In this document: one piece after another, positions 46,456-57,522 of the stretch
How the letters are laid out: every line of letters starts with the position of its first letter
Position numbering within the stretch: position 1 is the first letter of the stretch
Assembly: GCA_010015655.1 (NCBI GenBank)
Contig: ML976679.1
Coordinates: 510,027-574,026, forward strand
Source: Bimuria novae-zelandiae CBS 107.79
Taxonomy: Eukaryota; Ascomycota; Dothideomycetes; Pleosporales; Didymosphaeriaceae
DNA: 64,000 nt
Direction of reading: 5' to 3'
Notes under the pieces: generated by a model
What the model was told of the DNA's origin: nothing
What the model saw: the letters and a program-made list of their open reading frames with translations, nothing else
Database searches by the model: none
Program-made: the position numbers and the translations under genes

Positions 46456-46846
46456 GGTTAGTTTTTAGGCAAGAGTACTATAAGATAAGAAAGGGGTATT
46501 AATAGCTTACGCTTATTAATAAGGTTATTAGTATTAAAGGTAATGCACGGTTATAACGAATTAACTAAAGCTAAAGTATAATTTAAATAATAGATTAATA
46601 ACTTAGGTTAAATATAAGTATAAAATAGCTATACTTAGCATTTCTATATTTATATCTAGTCCTATAAATCCTAAGTATCTTAAGAGTCCCAAAGTCCTAC
46701 GTGCTAAGATATTTCTAAGACGTCTAATACTTCTAGGACGCGTGACTTGTCACGGGACTTATAGCTAAGTTAGGAATCTTGGCTGGGCGTATGGATAAGT
46801 GCCAGTGCCCCGCCTTTATCATGTTGGGTCTTAACAGATCTTAACA
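46456..46846 (-). repeat. Gypsy-3 5' LTR and leader
   Basis: On the minus strand the block starts TGTTAAGATCTGTTAAGACC at 46846 and precedes the gag ATG. The LTR end cannot be fixed, because the 3' LTR of this copy is deleted and that of the second copy is not recognisable. Part of it (46680-46850) keeps CpA and TpG. Confidence 0.5.
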
Positions 46847-48628
46847 ATTTAAGCTTTCTTACGCTTGCTTAAACCGCGTGTAGGCTAGTCTTTACGCTTA
46901 AAAAGCTACTATATAAGGCGACAGAGAAACTTTTATAGCTGCTATATTTAGCCGCGCTTGGGGAGGAGTAAGTGGAAAGCCTATAGTAGTTATTAAGTAT
47001 AAGTTCTAGCAAAAAGTACTATAAAGTCTTTTATATACGCCTCTTAACTTTCTAAACGTTAGAGTAGCTTTTTGTTTAATTAAACTAATTTACCTTGCTT
47101 TTATGCTTATTATAGTTAACTATTATTTTTAGTATACCTAGCAGCTTAACGACATTATTTTTAAAGGCGAATTTAAAAAGTTTCTATTATTTAGAAAGAG
47201 TTTGCTACGTTAATAGAGCCTTTATATAAGCTAAAAAGCTAGTAGCGAATATTATTAAAGTAGTTTTGGTAAGGTCTTAGTACTAAAGTTAAGGTAAGTA
47301 ACTTATATTCTATAATAGTACTTATAAAAAGAATAATTTAATTATTTCTTTACGCTGCCTTTAGGACTTCTTACTCTTTAATAATGCCTAGCACGTTACT
47401 TTTTACTTTAGCTTATTGTAAACTGCGTTTTAAGCTTTACTAAGTTTTTATTAAATTATTTTTTTACTAGCTTTAAGCGCGCGCCTTATGACATAGCTAG
47501 TAATTTTAATATTAATTTTATAGTAGCTTTTTTATTAAACCTCTCCTTTATTATTATTTTTATTATGTAGATAGTGCCCGCGCAGCCTACGCTTTAAGAT
47601 CTTAAATATTTAAGTATAAGAATAGTATTAAAGAGATTATTATTTTATATAGTATAATAATATAGTATAAATAGATAGTTGCTGTTAGAGTCTTTAGCAA
47701 GTATAAAAGTAATAAAAACTAAATTTATAAGAGTAAAAGTTGCACCTATACTTATAAGTAAGTTAATAGGCCTTTAGCTAGCCCCTTTAGCATAAAATAA
47801 TTAGTTTAAAGTTACTTTATTATTAGCTAAGTACTAGATTTTATATACCTTAAGCGTTAGTTTTATCTTAATTATTATAATCTTACTTGCTTACCTTATA
47901 AATCTTATTATAGCCTTTTTAACGTAAAGGTACTTATTAATAATATAATACGTAAAGGTGCGCTCGCAGAGCAACTTAGAAAGACTTTATATATATCTAA
48001 ATAGGGACTTAAAGGACTAATTTAGGTCTATTAAGTATATAAATCTATCTAGCTTCTCCTAGCGTTCCTGCCTTATAAACTTGTTAACTTTGTGCGTAGG
48101 CACCAGGCCGTGAAGTTTAACCTAGTATTCTGCTAGAGATGGCTCTCTATGGACGGCTATATAGACAATAATCGCTAAGTATGTATATAACTCGCTTAGA
48201 GATATAGGCTTCTTACTATAGTAAGTAGACGATAAAGTAGCTTGTAGGAGCTTAGCATGCTAATTTATATAGTATATAATCTAAATAAGGACGTTAGCAT
48301 TAAAAAATAAATTAAAAAGGGTAATAAGAGAACCTTTATTAGTACCTTTAGGTAGCTAAGCGTCTCTAAAAATACGTAGGTTATTAATATTACGAAGTCT
48401 TTAGTTAGGTAGCGGCTTGCGTTATAGAAGTAGTAAATACTTACTTTTTTACTATATTTTATATATTTTATAAAGTTAATATTATTACTAGATAGCCTTA
48501 TAGCCCTTAGCATGTTTACAAATGTAAGTAATTTTAAAATAGGTAGGCTTTGCCTAGTAAACAGAAATTGCTGCCATAAGGATGCAGATTTGGTGTTAAG
48601 AGTCTCTAGTTGCTGATTGGCTATAGAT
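46847..48628 (+). pseudogene. Unidentified RIP-mutated reading frame
   Basis: One plus-strand frame can be followed from about 46930 to a TAG at 48626-48628 (some 565 codons) without indels. Its stops are TAG or TAA except one TGA at 47489. The second half reads like a real protein (for example KGALAEQLRKTLYISK, VKFNLVFCQRWLSMDGYIDN and KKQIKKGNKRTFISTF). The last 90 bp, with R-N-C-C-H-K-D-A-D-L, are unmutated and of normal composition, so the RIP boundary falls within the frame near 48540. I recognise no domain. It abuts the Gypsy-3 5' LTR on the left, so Gypsy-3 may have been inserted into its 5' part. It could be the body of the Ndc10/Crypton-like gene whose start lies at 9541-9717, but no diagnostic motif supports that. 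Confidence 0.45.
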
Positions 48629-48940
48629 AGGTGGCCCGTGTAAGGGCGATGTTGACAGTGCGGGGGATAGCAACTTTGAAGAATGCCTCTTACTCTCTTC
48701 TCTACTCTTTGTTGAATATCTTCTAACCTTCTACAACGTATTCCTTTCTATACTACTTTGTTTAGCATAGATTTGATAACAAGAGATATGGAACGTAATC
48801 TACAATTTACGGTAACCTAGCACGTCTAATAAGAGTAATCTAGCTTTAGCTAATAGGATAACCAGAGAGTAGGGTTTTAGAAAAGAACTGTTAACATTAT
48901 GCTAAGATACTATGTTTAGGAAGTAGGTAATATACCAACA
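48629..48940. other. Unique DNA between the unidentified frame and the minisatellite
   Basis: Normal composition, no RIP. Open frames are short. No gene, promoter or terminator could be supported. Confidence 0.5.
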
Positions 48941-49357
48941 CTAAGATACGAGTCTACGAGGCTGCTGCTAATGCGGGCATGTCTGGTGGTGTAGGGGGTA
49001 AGTTGACCTGAAAACGCTAAGATGCGAGGCTGCTGTTAATACGGGGCGTGTCTGGTGGTGTAGAACGTAAGTTGACTTGTAAACACTAAGATGCAAGGCC
49101 GCTGCTAATACGGGCGTGTCTGGTAGTGTAGTTTGTAAGTTGACCTGTAAACCCCAAGATGCGAGGCTGCTGCTAATGCGGGTGTGTCCGGTGGTTTAGG
49201 GCGTAAGTTGACCTGTAAACCCTTAGATGTGAGGCTGCTGCTAATGCGGGCATGTCTGGTGGTGGAGATAGTAAGTTAACCTGTAAACGCTGAGATGTAA
49301 TGCTACTACTAATGCGGGCGTGTCTGGTGGTATAGGAGGTAAATTGACCTGCAAATC
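48941..49357. repeat. Minisatellite: six tandem units of about 68 bp
   Basis: Units start at 48941, 49017, 49086, 49154, 49222 and 49290. Each holds CTAAGATGCGAGGCTGCTGC near its start, then TCTGGTGGTGTAG and GTAAGTTGACCTGTAAAC. The first unit is 8 bp longer through a partial duplication near its start. Units diverge by scattered substitutions but the period is constant at 68-69 bp in the rest. The unit length is not a multiple of three. Confidence 0.93.
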
Positions 49358-50404
49358 CTAATACGCCATAGCACTCGAGCCCACAAAAACCGGTCCCACT
49401 TGCAACCCCTTGTTAAGCGCTCATGGATGAACCCGGCGACGTCCTGGCCTGACGTGCGCTTTACCACCTCGCGCGCTCCCCACCTTCCCCAGATGCTGTG
49501 CATGTCATTTTACAGAGGCCCCGCAAATCCGACTGGGCGCCACGGGTCCAGTACCCGACACCAAGGTGGTTCCCCGCAAATTTTAAATAAATGTTTACCT
49601 AACTTTACGCACGAGCAGGCCAAAGAACGCTAGGCTTATTAGCCCACATGGTTCGTTTATCAGCCATGGCGTGACCACACCAAACTCTGTATATGGCAGA
49701 CACCCTGCCGAAAACTAAATCTGCCCTGCATAATCCTGCAAAGAATTTAGAGTTCTATTATGCGAATCTGACGCTTCAGGGGTTCCTCACAGCAGCCCAC
49801 CCAACTTCTGGAGATTCCCTTCGCACTTTAGGATCGTTAATGCTTGCCTAATCGCACTAGTCACCTTAAAAGTGCTTGCTGTGCCATCGGACTCATGGCC
49901 AGTCGCGGGGCGACGATGAGCGTGAAAAGAGGGGAGAGTGTGCGACCAAATTCCGCGCTGTAGCCACAGCCCTAGTCCCAATGTGGCCAACGCGAAAGCA
50001 TCTGGATCACGCCAACAGGCGGAATTAGCCGCAGGGCTGTGGCCCTGGATATGCGGAACTCTCTTCGCAGCCTCATGATTAAGTTTGGCAAGCCGTTAAT
50101 TCTATCGGTCGTGCATAGCCCCAGGGAGAGGCAGTGGGGGCGCCATGTGAAAGGAAAACAATTGCGTGGCTGATGCATTGCGAAACGCGGCTGGAGGCAC
50201 ATGAATCGCGCTTCAGCCAATTCGATATGAGATTTCACAAGCATGCATCGTCGGAAATCTCACCTCTTATAAACCCGCTAGGAATCTTTAGGTGAATACT
50301 AGAATCCTAGGGGTTTAGCTTGTCTAGAGACGCGTCGGCTTCCATAACGATGTCTTAAGATATTTTCTGCCAGGACAACGCAGGCATTTTACTCTGTCGC
50401 CACG
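49358..50404. other. Unique DNA, no gene recognised
   Basis: Composition is balanced, CpA and TpG are normal. Several overlapping open frames of 60-90 codons occur on both strands (for example 49972-50244, minus) but none has a recognisable domain, convincing splice sites or a neighbour relationship. It includes the promoter region of the rhodopsin-domain gene. Confidence 0.5.
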
Positions 50405-51548
50405 ATGGTATCTTAAAATGTTATTAGTTTATTAGTAACAAGCATTCTCTTTACCAGTCTCGCGTTTTTTACGGTTGTGGCCCGCCTGTACACTCGCTTC
50501 AGAATCCTCAAGCATGCCGGCGTCGAGGAGTACCTCATTAGCTTCTCCATGGCCGCATCCGCTGGCTTTTTGGTGGTAGTAATGTTCCGTAAGTACATTC
50601 GAAGGGTCAAAAGGAACTTAGCCACCCTTTCTGGAGAGTACTTATCAAGTGCGTATAGAAATCAAGTATGGCTTGGGAACCTCGTTCAATACCATAAAGC
50701 CTAATAACTTGACGAAGTTCTACAAGGCTTTATGGGCAACCATTCCGCTCTACAATCTCGCTCTGCTCTTTGTTAAGCTTTCGATCGTCTGTCAGTATAT
50801 GCGAATCTTCAAAGAAGTAATGTTTCAGAGAACATGCAAGATTCTACTCGGGGTCCTGGCTGTCTACGGCTGCTGGACAGTGTTCGGCTCCATCTTTCTG
50901 TGTATACCGGTCCAGTTCTTCTGGGGCGTTGGAGAAGGTAGCTGCATGAACAGGCTGGCTTTCTGGTTTTCGAATGCAGGTCTCAACATAGCGACTGACA
51001 TTCTCATTTTTGCCATTCCGATACCCTCAATCGAATCCCTTAACATGTCTAAGAAGAAGAAAATCGCCCTTGGGTTAGTGCTTGGTTTTGGTGCTTTGTA
51101 AGTGCATCACAGAACGTTGCGAAGTGTTTTAGATCGAGCTAATGAGATCGCAGTGTCTGTGTAACTTCGATTATTCGTCTCAAGTCTCTCCACACCATTT
51201 CGGTCTCACCCGACACGTCCCGTGAGTGTGCTATACAAAGATATGAGAAGCAACGCACTAGGAATATGCAGCTAACGAGCAAATGTAGTTGACGGTGTCC
51301 AATGCGCCATCTAGTCCAGAATAGAAATCAACGTCGCTATTACCTGCTCCTCAATCTCGACCCTGAAACCTCTCGTGCGCAAGACATTCCCAAGATTTCT
51401 TTCATCAGCGAACCAGTCGGATGGCTACGGACCGCACAGCCATTCTGATAACTACAATATGAAGCCACTCCGGAAGAATACACAAGAGGCGGCGATACAA
51501 GTGTGGCACTCCGTACAGGTGAATGCAGAGAACTATAACGCCAGCTAA
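50405..51548 (+). pseudogene. Fungal rhodopsin-domain integral membrane protein, four exons, two nonsense codons
   Basis: Exons 50405-50588, 50659-51097, 51154-51221 and 51289-51548 join in phase to 317 codons, with GT-AG introns of 70, 56 and 67 bp and CTAAT/CTAAC-type branch sites in the last two. Hallmarks of the fungal seven-helix 'rhodopsin domain' family are all present: VVARLYTRFRILKHAGVEEY after TM1, KYGLG, ALLFVKLSIVCQYMRIF, IPVQFFWG, then C-M-N-R-L-A-F-W-F-S-N-A-G-L-N-I-A-T-D (written in part), the Cys-V-T-S-I-I-R-L loop and SRIEINVAITCSSISTLKPL. Two stops break it: TAA at codon 4 (50414-50416) and TAG at 51312-51314, where the family has Trp (TGG). Both fit C-to-T or G-to-A change. 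If the true start is in an undetected upstream exon, only the second stop matters. Location would be the plasma or an internal membrane; ligand unknown. Confidence 0.88.
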
Positions 51549-52037
51549 GAAGGTAGCGAAAGAGGTTTAATCGTATCTACCGCCAACTGCTATTTAACGA
51601 ATAGGCCTAAACCTATTAGGGGTGATAAGATAGTGTAAACGTGAATGTCACGTAATGCGGGCTATAGTAGCTAAAGTTCTAGCATTATCTATAGGACTTT
51701 GGGCTTATATAGTGTATGGATAACATACGATTTAGGGAACTTAGTGTGGCTACCTTAGAGTATTAGCTGTTATACTTAGTAGTATTAAGGAAGACGATGG
51801 GGTTTGATATTAGATTAGGGAGGGTATGGATACATAAGGGGGGTGCAAATAGGACTATCGTTAATACTATGGCCATAGAAGCGCATTGAATTGATTGTAA
51901 TTGGACGGCTCAAGCTTTTGCGTACGCTGATTGGTCTTTAAAGCTTCTATGGCCTCTGCTCTAGGTGCCCACAAACGACAATCCCACTTGCCCACCCCTT
52001 TGTATAAAGTTTAGCTTATGTGATTGTTTAGTATAGA
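51549..52037. other. Flank between the rhodopsin-domain gene and copia copy 2
   Basis: Mostly unmutated DNA of moderate AT content without open frames of note. Short inverted motifs occur (TATGGCCATAGAAG near 51870 and CTTCTATGGCC near 51943), probably chance or a small relic. Confidence 0.4.
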
Positions 52038-55000
52038 AGCTTGGGCCACCCGCGTACGTGCGGCCTGTGCGCGTGATCCACACTATATAGCTCTATAGAG
52101 TAGCTTCTTAATCAAAACAACGATTGCCTTAACACTCTTTTTCGACGTTATAGTTATAAGCCTGGTTTGCACCTGCTAAGGCTGCTACTACTTACTTATA
52201 ATTATTTATAGTAATCCTGCGATACCTGCTATATATAATTTATATAATAGCTACACGACTCTATAATAGTAATAGAATCTAATTCTATAATAACGCGTTA
52301 TAGTAGTCCTTAATAAGCCTAAGGACTAGTAGGCATATATCTTTCTTCGTAAGGATGTCGTGCAGCAGCACGATCTATAGTAGTATTATAACTTTAACGT
52401 TGCTATAGATAACCTGCCTTTACTTATAAAGCTTGTTAAGCCTATAGCGCACTAATACAAAGTTACTAAAGTACCTAGTATAATATACGCTAACGTTAAC
52501 CTTAATAATACTAAATTTTGACGCTATTAATTTGCGTATAACTAATATAAGAAGTAATATACCTGCTGCCTTAAGTAAAAGTAAGTACTTTAAAACCTAA
52601 ATATAGATATTAGTAAGATAATTACTAAGCTCTATATTTACTTATTATATAATAAGGATACCCTACACGCGCGGCTTATCCCTTTTAAAATGTACTTTAC
52701 GCTATTAATAGTAGTTTACTAATATAACTTAATTAATAACTAGGAGCACTATTATGTCCCGCTATAATTATAAATTAAAGTTACTAGCTAGTATACTAAA
52801 ATTAATTTATCTAATATAAAAAGCACGTGCGTATAAAAAGACGTTTTAATAATTATTAAAAGTAATAATCCTAAATACGCTCTGCCTAACCTAATTAAGC
52901 TATTTAAATAGAAGAATAATAACGCGTAAATAGCTACGCTAAAGGACTATATTTCTATACATATAACGTACGTTTAATAAGTCTAACCTAGTTCCTAGAA
53001 GCTTAGTAGTATGGCAGGTAATCTTTAAGTAGTAAAGACGTAGAGCAATGTTAAGGATAATAATAAGTTTACTATAAGTTAAGCGCCAAGGAGCGTATGT
53101 CTCTATAGTAATAAATATTAGTATAGTTTGTACTACTACCTTAATAAAGACTTCTATTTATAACTAAGTAACTTTAAAAAATTCTATCGCGCGCTAGCGT
53201 ATTAATTAAGTTTTATAACATAAACCTAGCCTACTTGCGCGAATATAAAAGGCGGTAAATATGATAAATAAGTATTTCTTAAAAATAACAAAAGTTGCTA
53301 TAGTTATTTAACTTAATAATAAGCGTCTACTAAGCAATAGTAGCTTAGCTTTTATAATAGGCTTATATAGCATAATAAGCGAGGTCTTAGTCACTCTAAC
53401 TAATAACTATAACGTAATTTTACTAGATAAGTTAACTATTACTATAGTTAACAATTATATTATAACTCTTTAAAACTAATAGATTTTAAACTTAAATTCT
53501 AACATCTACGTTATTAATATAACTAATTAAGTAAACTAGGAATAGGATCGTGTCGAGGATAATAGCATAATTATTAAAATAAGTAAGTACTACTATAAAA
53601 TTAAGGCTTAGGACAAGACAACTTTTATAATTAATATATTAATAGGTATAGTATTAACGATAATTACTTATATTACTTTAGCACTAAGCTTTATTATAAG
53701 CGCAGTTAGTCTTAGACGCTATCGCGATATTAGTATTTACTTTACCTTAGGTTAAAATACGCTATATAATAAATATAGCATTATTACTTACCTAAAGTAC
53801 CGCAACGGCTACTAGCTTATTAATATAAATTTCTTTTATTACTTAACGAAGTCATCCTTACTCGTAATAATTATTTAAACTTACTTATTAGCGGCACTAA
53901 CGAAGATCTAAATGATTTCTCTAACACTTCTCTATAGGTTGTAAGGCTATTCAGGACGCAAGGTTATTAATTACCTAAATAATAATATTAAAGGACTAGT
54001 AGTAAAAGGGCTAGCTAATTCAGATTTTTATTAAATTTATATAAAATTAAAGTTAATAAAGCAGGTCTTATACTATACGCTAAAAGATGCTATTTATCTC
54101 TTTTATTAAACCTTAATTAACCTTATCCAAATATAATAATAGGGAGAGTCTTATCATAATAGTGACAAGTAGGATACTTATACTATCTATTAATACTTGC
54201 ATTAGTACGAAGCAGAGTCCTTTTTAATAAAATTAAAGACTTAGCTAGGCCACTAGCTATAAAACACTATATAATAAATCTAGGGTTAGTATAAGTATAA
54301 CGTAATTATTATTAAATTACTTAATATCCTTAAGGCGTACGAGGATAATAATGTATCAATTAAAGAACCTATAATAACACGTTAGTGACGGCTCAATAAC
54401 GAGGCTAAATTTATAGTAATACTAGCACTAACGCCTGCCGGAAAATTAACTAAGCCGTTAGTAGGGGGTAATACTAATAGAGTATTAACCTATTAATATT
54501 AATTACTTTTTAATAATTTTAGAGATATATTAGCTTCTCTTTATTATATAGTGGACTAACTTAAAGGGCGCTACTACGCTCGCAACTTTTATCCTACGCC
54601 TTTATAATAAGTAGTTACTAATCAATTAGCTAATAAAATTAAAAGATGTGTATTTAACTAATATAGTAATAACGCTCTATAGCGTTTGGATCTAAATATT
54701 TTATAAGAGAATATACTTAACACAAAGCACGTTTAAAAGTTAATAAACCTAGGTAACCTATAAACTTACGCTATTTAATTAAGAGCTTAAAACGTTGCTA
54801 ATTACTTATATACCTTCACTGTAATAATAATTACCCGCAACGTAAAGGTAGATAACTTGTAAATTTATTAAAGCTAGTTACTACTTGCCTTAAAGTATAT
54901 TAGCTAACTAAAGTTATATTTATATAGCGTTAAGTTTATAAAAGCTATTAAGCACAATTATAAAAAAGTCTAAAATAAAAGCTACTTTTATAAGACCTTA

Positions 55001-55450
55001 TTAATATATCAAACCGTGCAGGCTAAAGGCGTTAAAGTATTCTCACTTATATAGGTGTTTATATATAAGTTTAATAAAGATAGTTATTTTTATAAGTATA
55101 AAACTTAACTTATTGCACGCGGAGACCTATAAGAGTAGTTTAATAATATTTATACTACTATCCTTATAGCTTACACCTTTTAAGTAATTATTATAATTAC
55201 TAACCACTTTAACTTAAATTTAAAATAATATAACGTACCTAACGCTTTCCTTAATTTTATACTTAATTAAAAGGTATACGCTAAAACGCCTAGTATTTTT
55301 AAAGAAATAGATAGAGACCTTCTAGAGGCGCTTCGCGTCCTCTAAGGCTTAAAGGATACTAGTAAGCGCTTACAAGCAAGTGCTCTCTAGAGAGTAGTTA
55401 CGTAACTTAGCGCCCTGCGGCGTAGTCGCTAATACTAAATTAGTTTTAGT
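52038..55450 (+). mobile_element. Ty1/copia remnant, copy 2, inverted relative to copy 1
   Basis: It starts at GAAGCTTGGGCCACC and runs collinear with the reverse complement of 1-2878. It extends beyond what copy 1 shows, into a copia RT at 55050-55430. The right end is unclear, because Gypsy-3 DNA begins around 55450-55560 without recognisable LTRs on either side. RIP mutation is heavy except in the first 130 bp. The gag start codon is lost (ATA at about 52265). Confidence 0.75.
55050..55430 (+). pseudogene. Copia reverse transcriptase, N-terminal part (copy 2)
   Basis: The plus strand reads VFIYKFNKDSYFYKYKT, then LIARGDL, the copia RT entry ('W-V-F-x-Y-K ... K-A-R-L-V-x-R-G'). It continues through ITNHFNLNLK and YNVPNAFLNFIL (the A-F-L-N motif) to EIDRDLLEALRVL. 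The Y-V-D-D box further on is not recognisable. The stops I read are TAG and TAA. This segment is what identifies both copies of the family as copia. Confidence 0.8.
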
Positions 55451-55559
55451 AAATAATATAAGAAATTAAATATAAAACTAGTATAGCTTTTTTATAGATC
55501 TTAGATCCTAATATTATTTCCTCCTTTCTAAGATTTATCCTTAAATTACGTATTTAGTT

Positions 55560-56000
55560 TTGCCTTTCTTATATAATCGTGATCCCGCTTTTATATTTAT
55601 AGGTATAATAGTAGCTACTATGCTTACTAATTTTACTACCCGTAAACTTTATATATATATAATAAAATCTTTTAGGCTAACTTTATCGCTAAGCACCCTT
55701 ATTTGAAGTATAAATTTAAAAGTTAAGAGTATTATGTTATACCTAAGTAAGGTTTAAAGTATATTAAGTATATTTATATTAGCTATTTATGTATTAATAT
55801 ATCTTAGTTGTCCTTAGATAAGACACGAGAGGAGTATAAAAAGAAAGTTAAAGAGAATAATAAATAAGAAGATATTAGCGCAGGCTAAAGAACGTATACG
55901 TAATAAGATATTATACCTTATATCTAATCTAGCTACTAAGGGAGAGATAGTAAATTCTAAGATAGTTAATTATCCTGCTATAGATGCTTTAGCGAGAGAT
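55560..56000 (+). pseudogene. Convergent (opposite-strand) ORF of Gypsy-3
   Basis: Beyond the end of pol the plus strand reads a Lys/Tyr-rich stretch (KYIKYIYISYLCINIS, where Tyr codons at Cys-spaced positions are one G-to-A change from Cys), then LSLDKTREEYKKKVKENNK, a charged coiled-coil-like segment (about 55815-55870). The pairing of a Cys cluster with this kind of coil is what I see in the Gypsy-2 frame as well. The stops I read are TAG/TAA; a frameshift follows near 55890. The identification as a homologous gene is inference. Confidence 0.45.
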
Positions 56001-56039
56001 TTACCTACTATGTTGGCTACTCTTAGTTTATTAGATAAT

Positions 56040-57520
56040 TTTACCACTCCGCCTACTCTAAGTTTTAGGTAAGTTACTTATAGTATTATTTAATTATCTA
56101 CTAATAGTTTCCTAGGTAATTTGCTAGTTTCTATATATTTTTACTATAAGGGTAACCCTTTTACTTAATAAGATATATTTATAGCTAATCCCGGTATTAT
56201 AGTATATATTTAACCTCGAATTTATTTTCCTCCTCTAGCTAGTAATAGAAGGTATTTTTAACTAGTGTTTCTAGGTCTGCTAGTTCTAATTAGTCTATAT
56301 AAAATACTAGGTATACTTTGGTATCTAGTATTAGTTCTAATTAGTAGTTAACTAGTAATACTTGTACTAAAATAAAAAATAGTCTAACCTTAATATAATC
56401 TTGTTTATAGTATTTCTTCTTTAAAGTTTAAAATTTCTTTATAAGTAGATATGCTTTATTCCCCTTCTTTAGCTAAGGTGCTATTTTTTGTTTTTATTTT
56501 ATATAAGAAATACTCTACTATTAAGGTTTTTTAAGTTTTTTTTTAAGTTATTCGTTTGTCTTTTTTATAGTTTCTGCCATGTTGATCGCTTCTTCTATCC
56601 TAATTACTATAGGAAATACTTAATTAAAGAGATATAAGTATCATTTATCGTTTATATAGAATAATGTGCATCTAGTTGCTGCTAATACATTGTCATTATA
56701 TACTAGTTATACTATAAGTAATAAGGAAATCTAGTTATTCTTCAAGTCGTTATAGTAGATGCGTAGATACGTTTTAATCGTCTAATTCGTACGTTCTGTT
56801 TTTCCGTCCGTTTATAGATAATATGCTGTTAATAGCTTTCCTTTTATTCTAATAAGCACTATAAGCGTTGTCTAGTAGTTCAAAGTAAAGAGCTTGTCTC
56901 TGTTACTAATAATTATCTGTAGGATGCCGTGGTGTTATATAAGTTAATTTAGAATAAGGAATACTAGTTCTTTAGCTATATTTATTTTCTAATAAGGTAG
57001 AAATTCTGCGTATTTAATAAATAATTACTAATATAGCATTGTATTTTATTCTGTTTAATAGGTCTTTTAACTTAAGTAGTCTAGTTATAAAGTTTATAGT
57101 AATGTCTTCCTATAGTGTTATAGGTATCTAGATTACTTATAATTCTTTATATTTAAGCTGTATAGCGTGCTTATTTCGTTAGCAGTTTATATATTTTTAG
57201 ATATACTTTATAACTACTTTTTTTATTCCTTTAAATATGTATTTCCTTTAAATAAGTTTTATTATTTTGTTAATACCTAGTTTCTGTATATTAGGTATCG
57301 TAATATTATTATATAACTTTGTTTTACTGTTCTTTAGGTACTTCTCATGTTGTAACAAGGAGCTAATTTAGTTCTATTATAGGTTTAAGAGATTTATCTA
57401 TATTTTCCTATAGTATTACAAAGTAAGTTTTTTACCTTTTCCCTTATAAAGTTATTTTATCTTCTAAGCACATCTGCTCGTCTGTTCTTTTTCCTTACTA
57501 TATAAATAACCTTAAACTTA
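56040..57520 (-). pseudogene. Gypsy-3 integrase and chromodomain, second copy
   Basis: The minus strand starts after the RNase H end (YKFKVIYIVRKKNRRADVL near 57500) and reads the integrase zinc-finger region (LGINKIIKLI, GIKKVVIKYI) and the core (ITINFITRLPKLK, IISNRDKLFT, TDGKTERTNQTIKTYLRIYY near 56750). It ends in a chromodomain (FEVKYIL, then YLIK, KGYPYSKNI, KLANYLGNY; about 56090-56220). The DDE triad residues of the core can be placed at the D of I-N-F, the D of N-R-D and the E of K-T-E-R. Confidence 0.82.
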
Positions 57521-57522
57521 TA

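Larger units (their letters stand above)
9718..46846 (-). mobile_element. Gypsy-3: outermost gypsy retrotransposon shell of the nested stack
   Basis: Four segments belong to one minus-strand chromodomain-type gypsy element: 43357-46846 (5' LTR, gag, protease, start of RT), 36997-37215 (RT), 28696-29644 (RT end, RNase H) and 9718-10116 (integrase start). Removing the three inserts and one copy of each target duplication (TTTAT, TCTAT, and CTTAA/TTTAA) restores a continuous RT-RNase H-integrase reading. The 3' part is missing: the sequence stops inside the integrase at about 9718. A second copy of the same family occupies 55450-59697. RIP mutation is heavy throughout. Confidence 0.8.

Noticed and set aside
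46847..48628. Starship captain (DUF3435) or tyrosine recombinase identity for the unidentified frame.
   Set aside because: No Arg-His-Arg-Tyr catalytic set or DUF3435 motif could be seen, and no cargo boundaries are present.
49400..50244. Four open frames on both strands in the unique island.
   Set aside because: They overlap, none has codon or motif support, and no splice model joins them into a gene.
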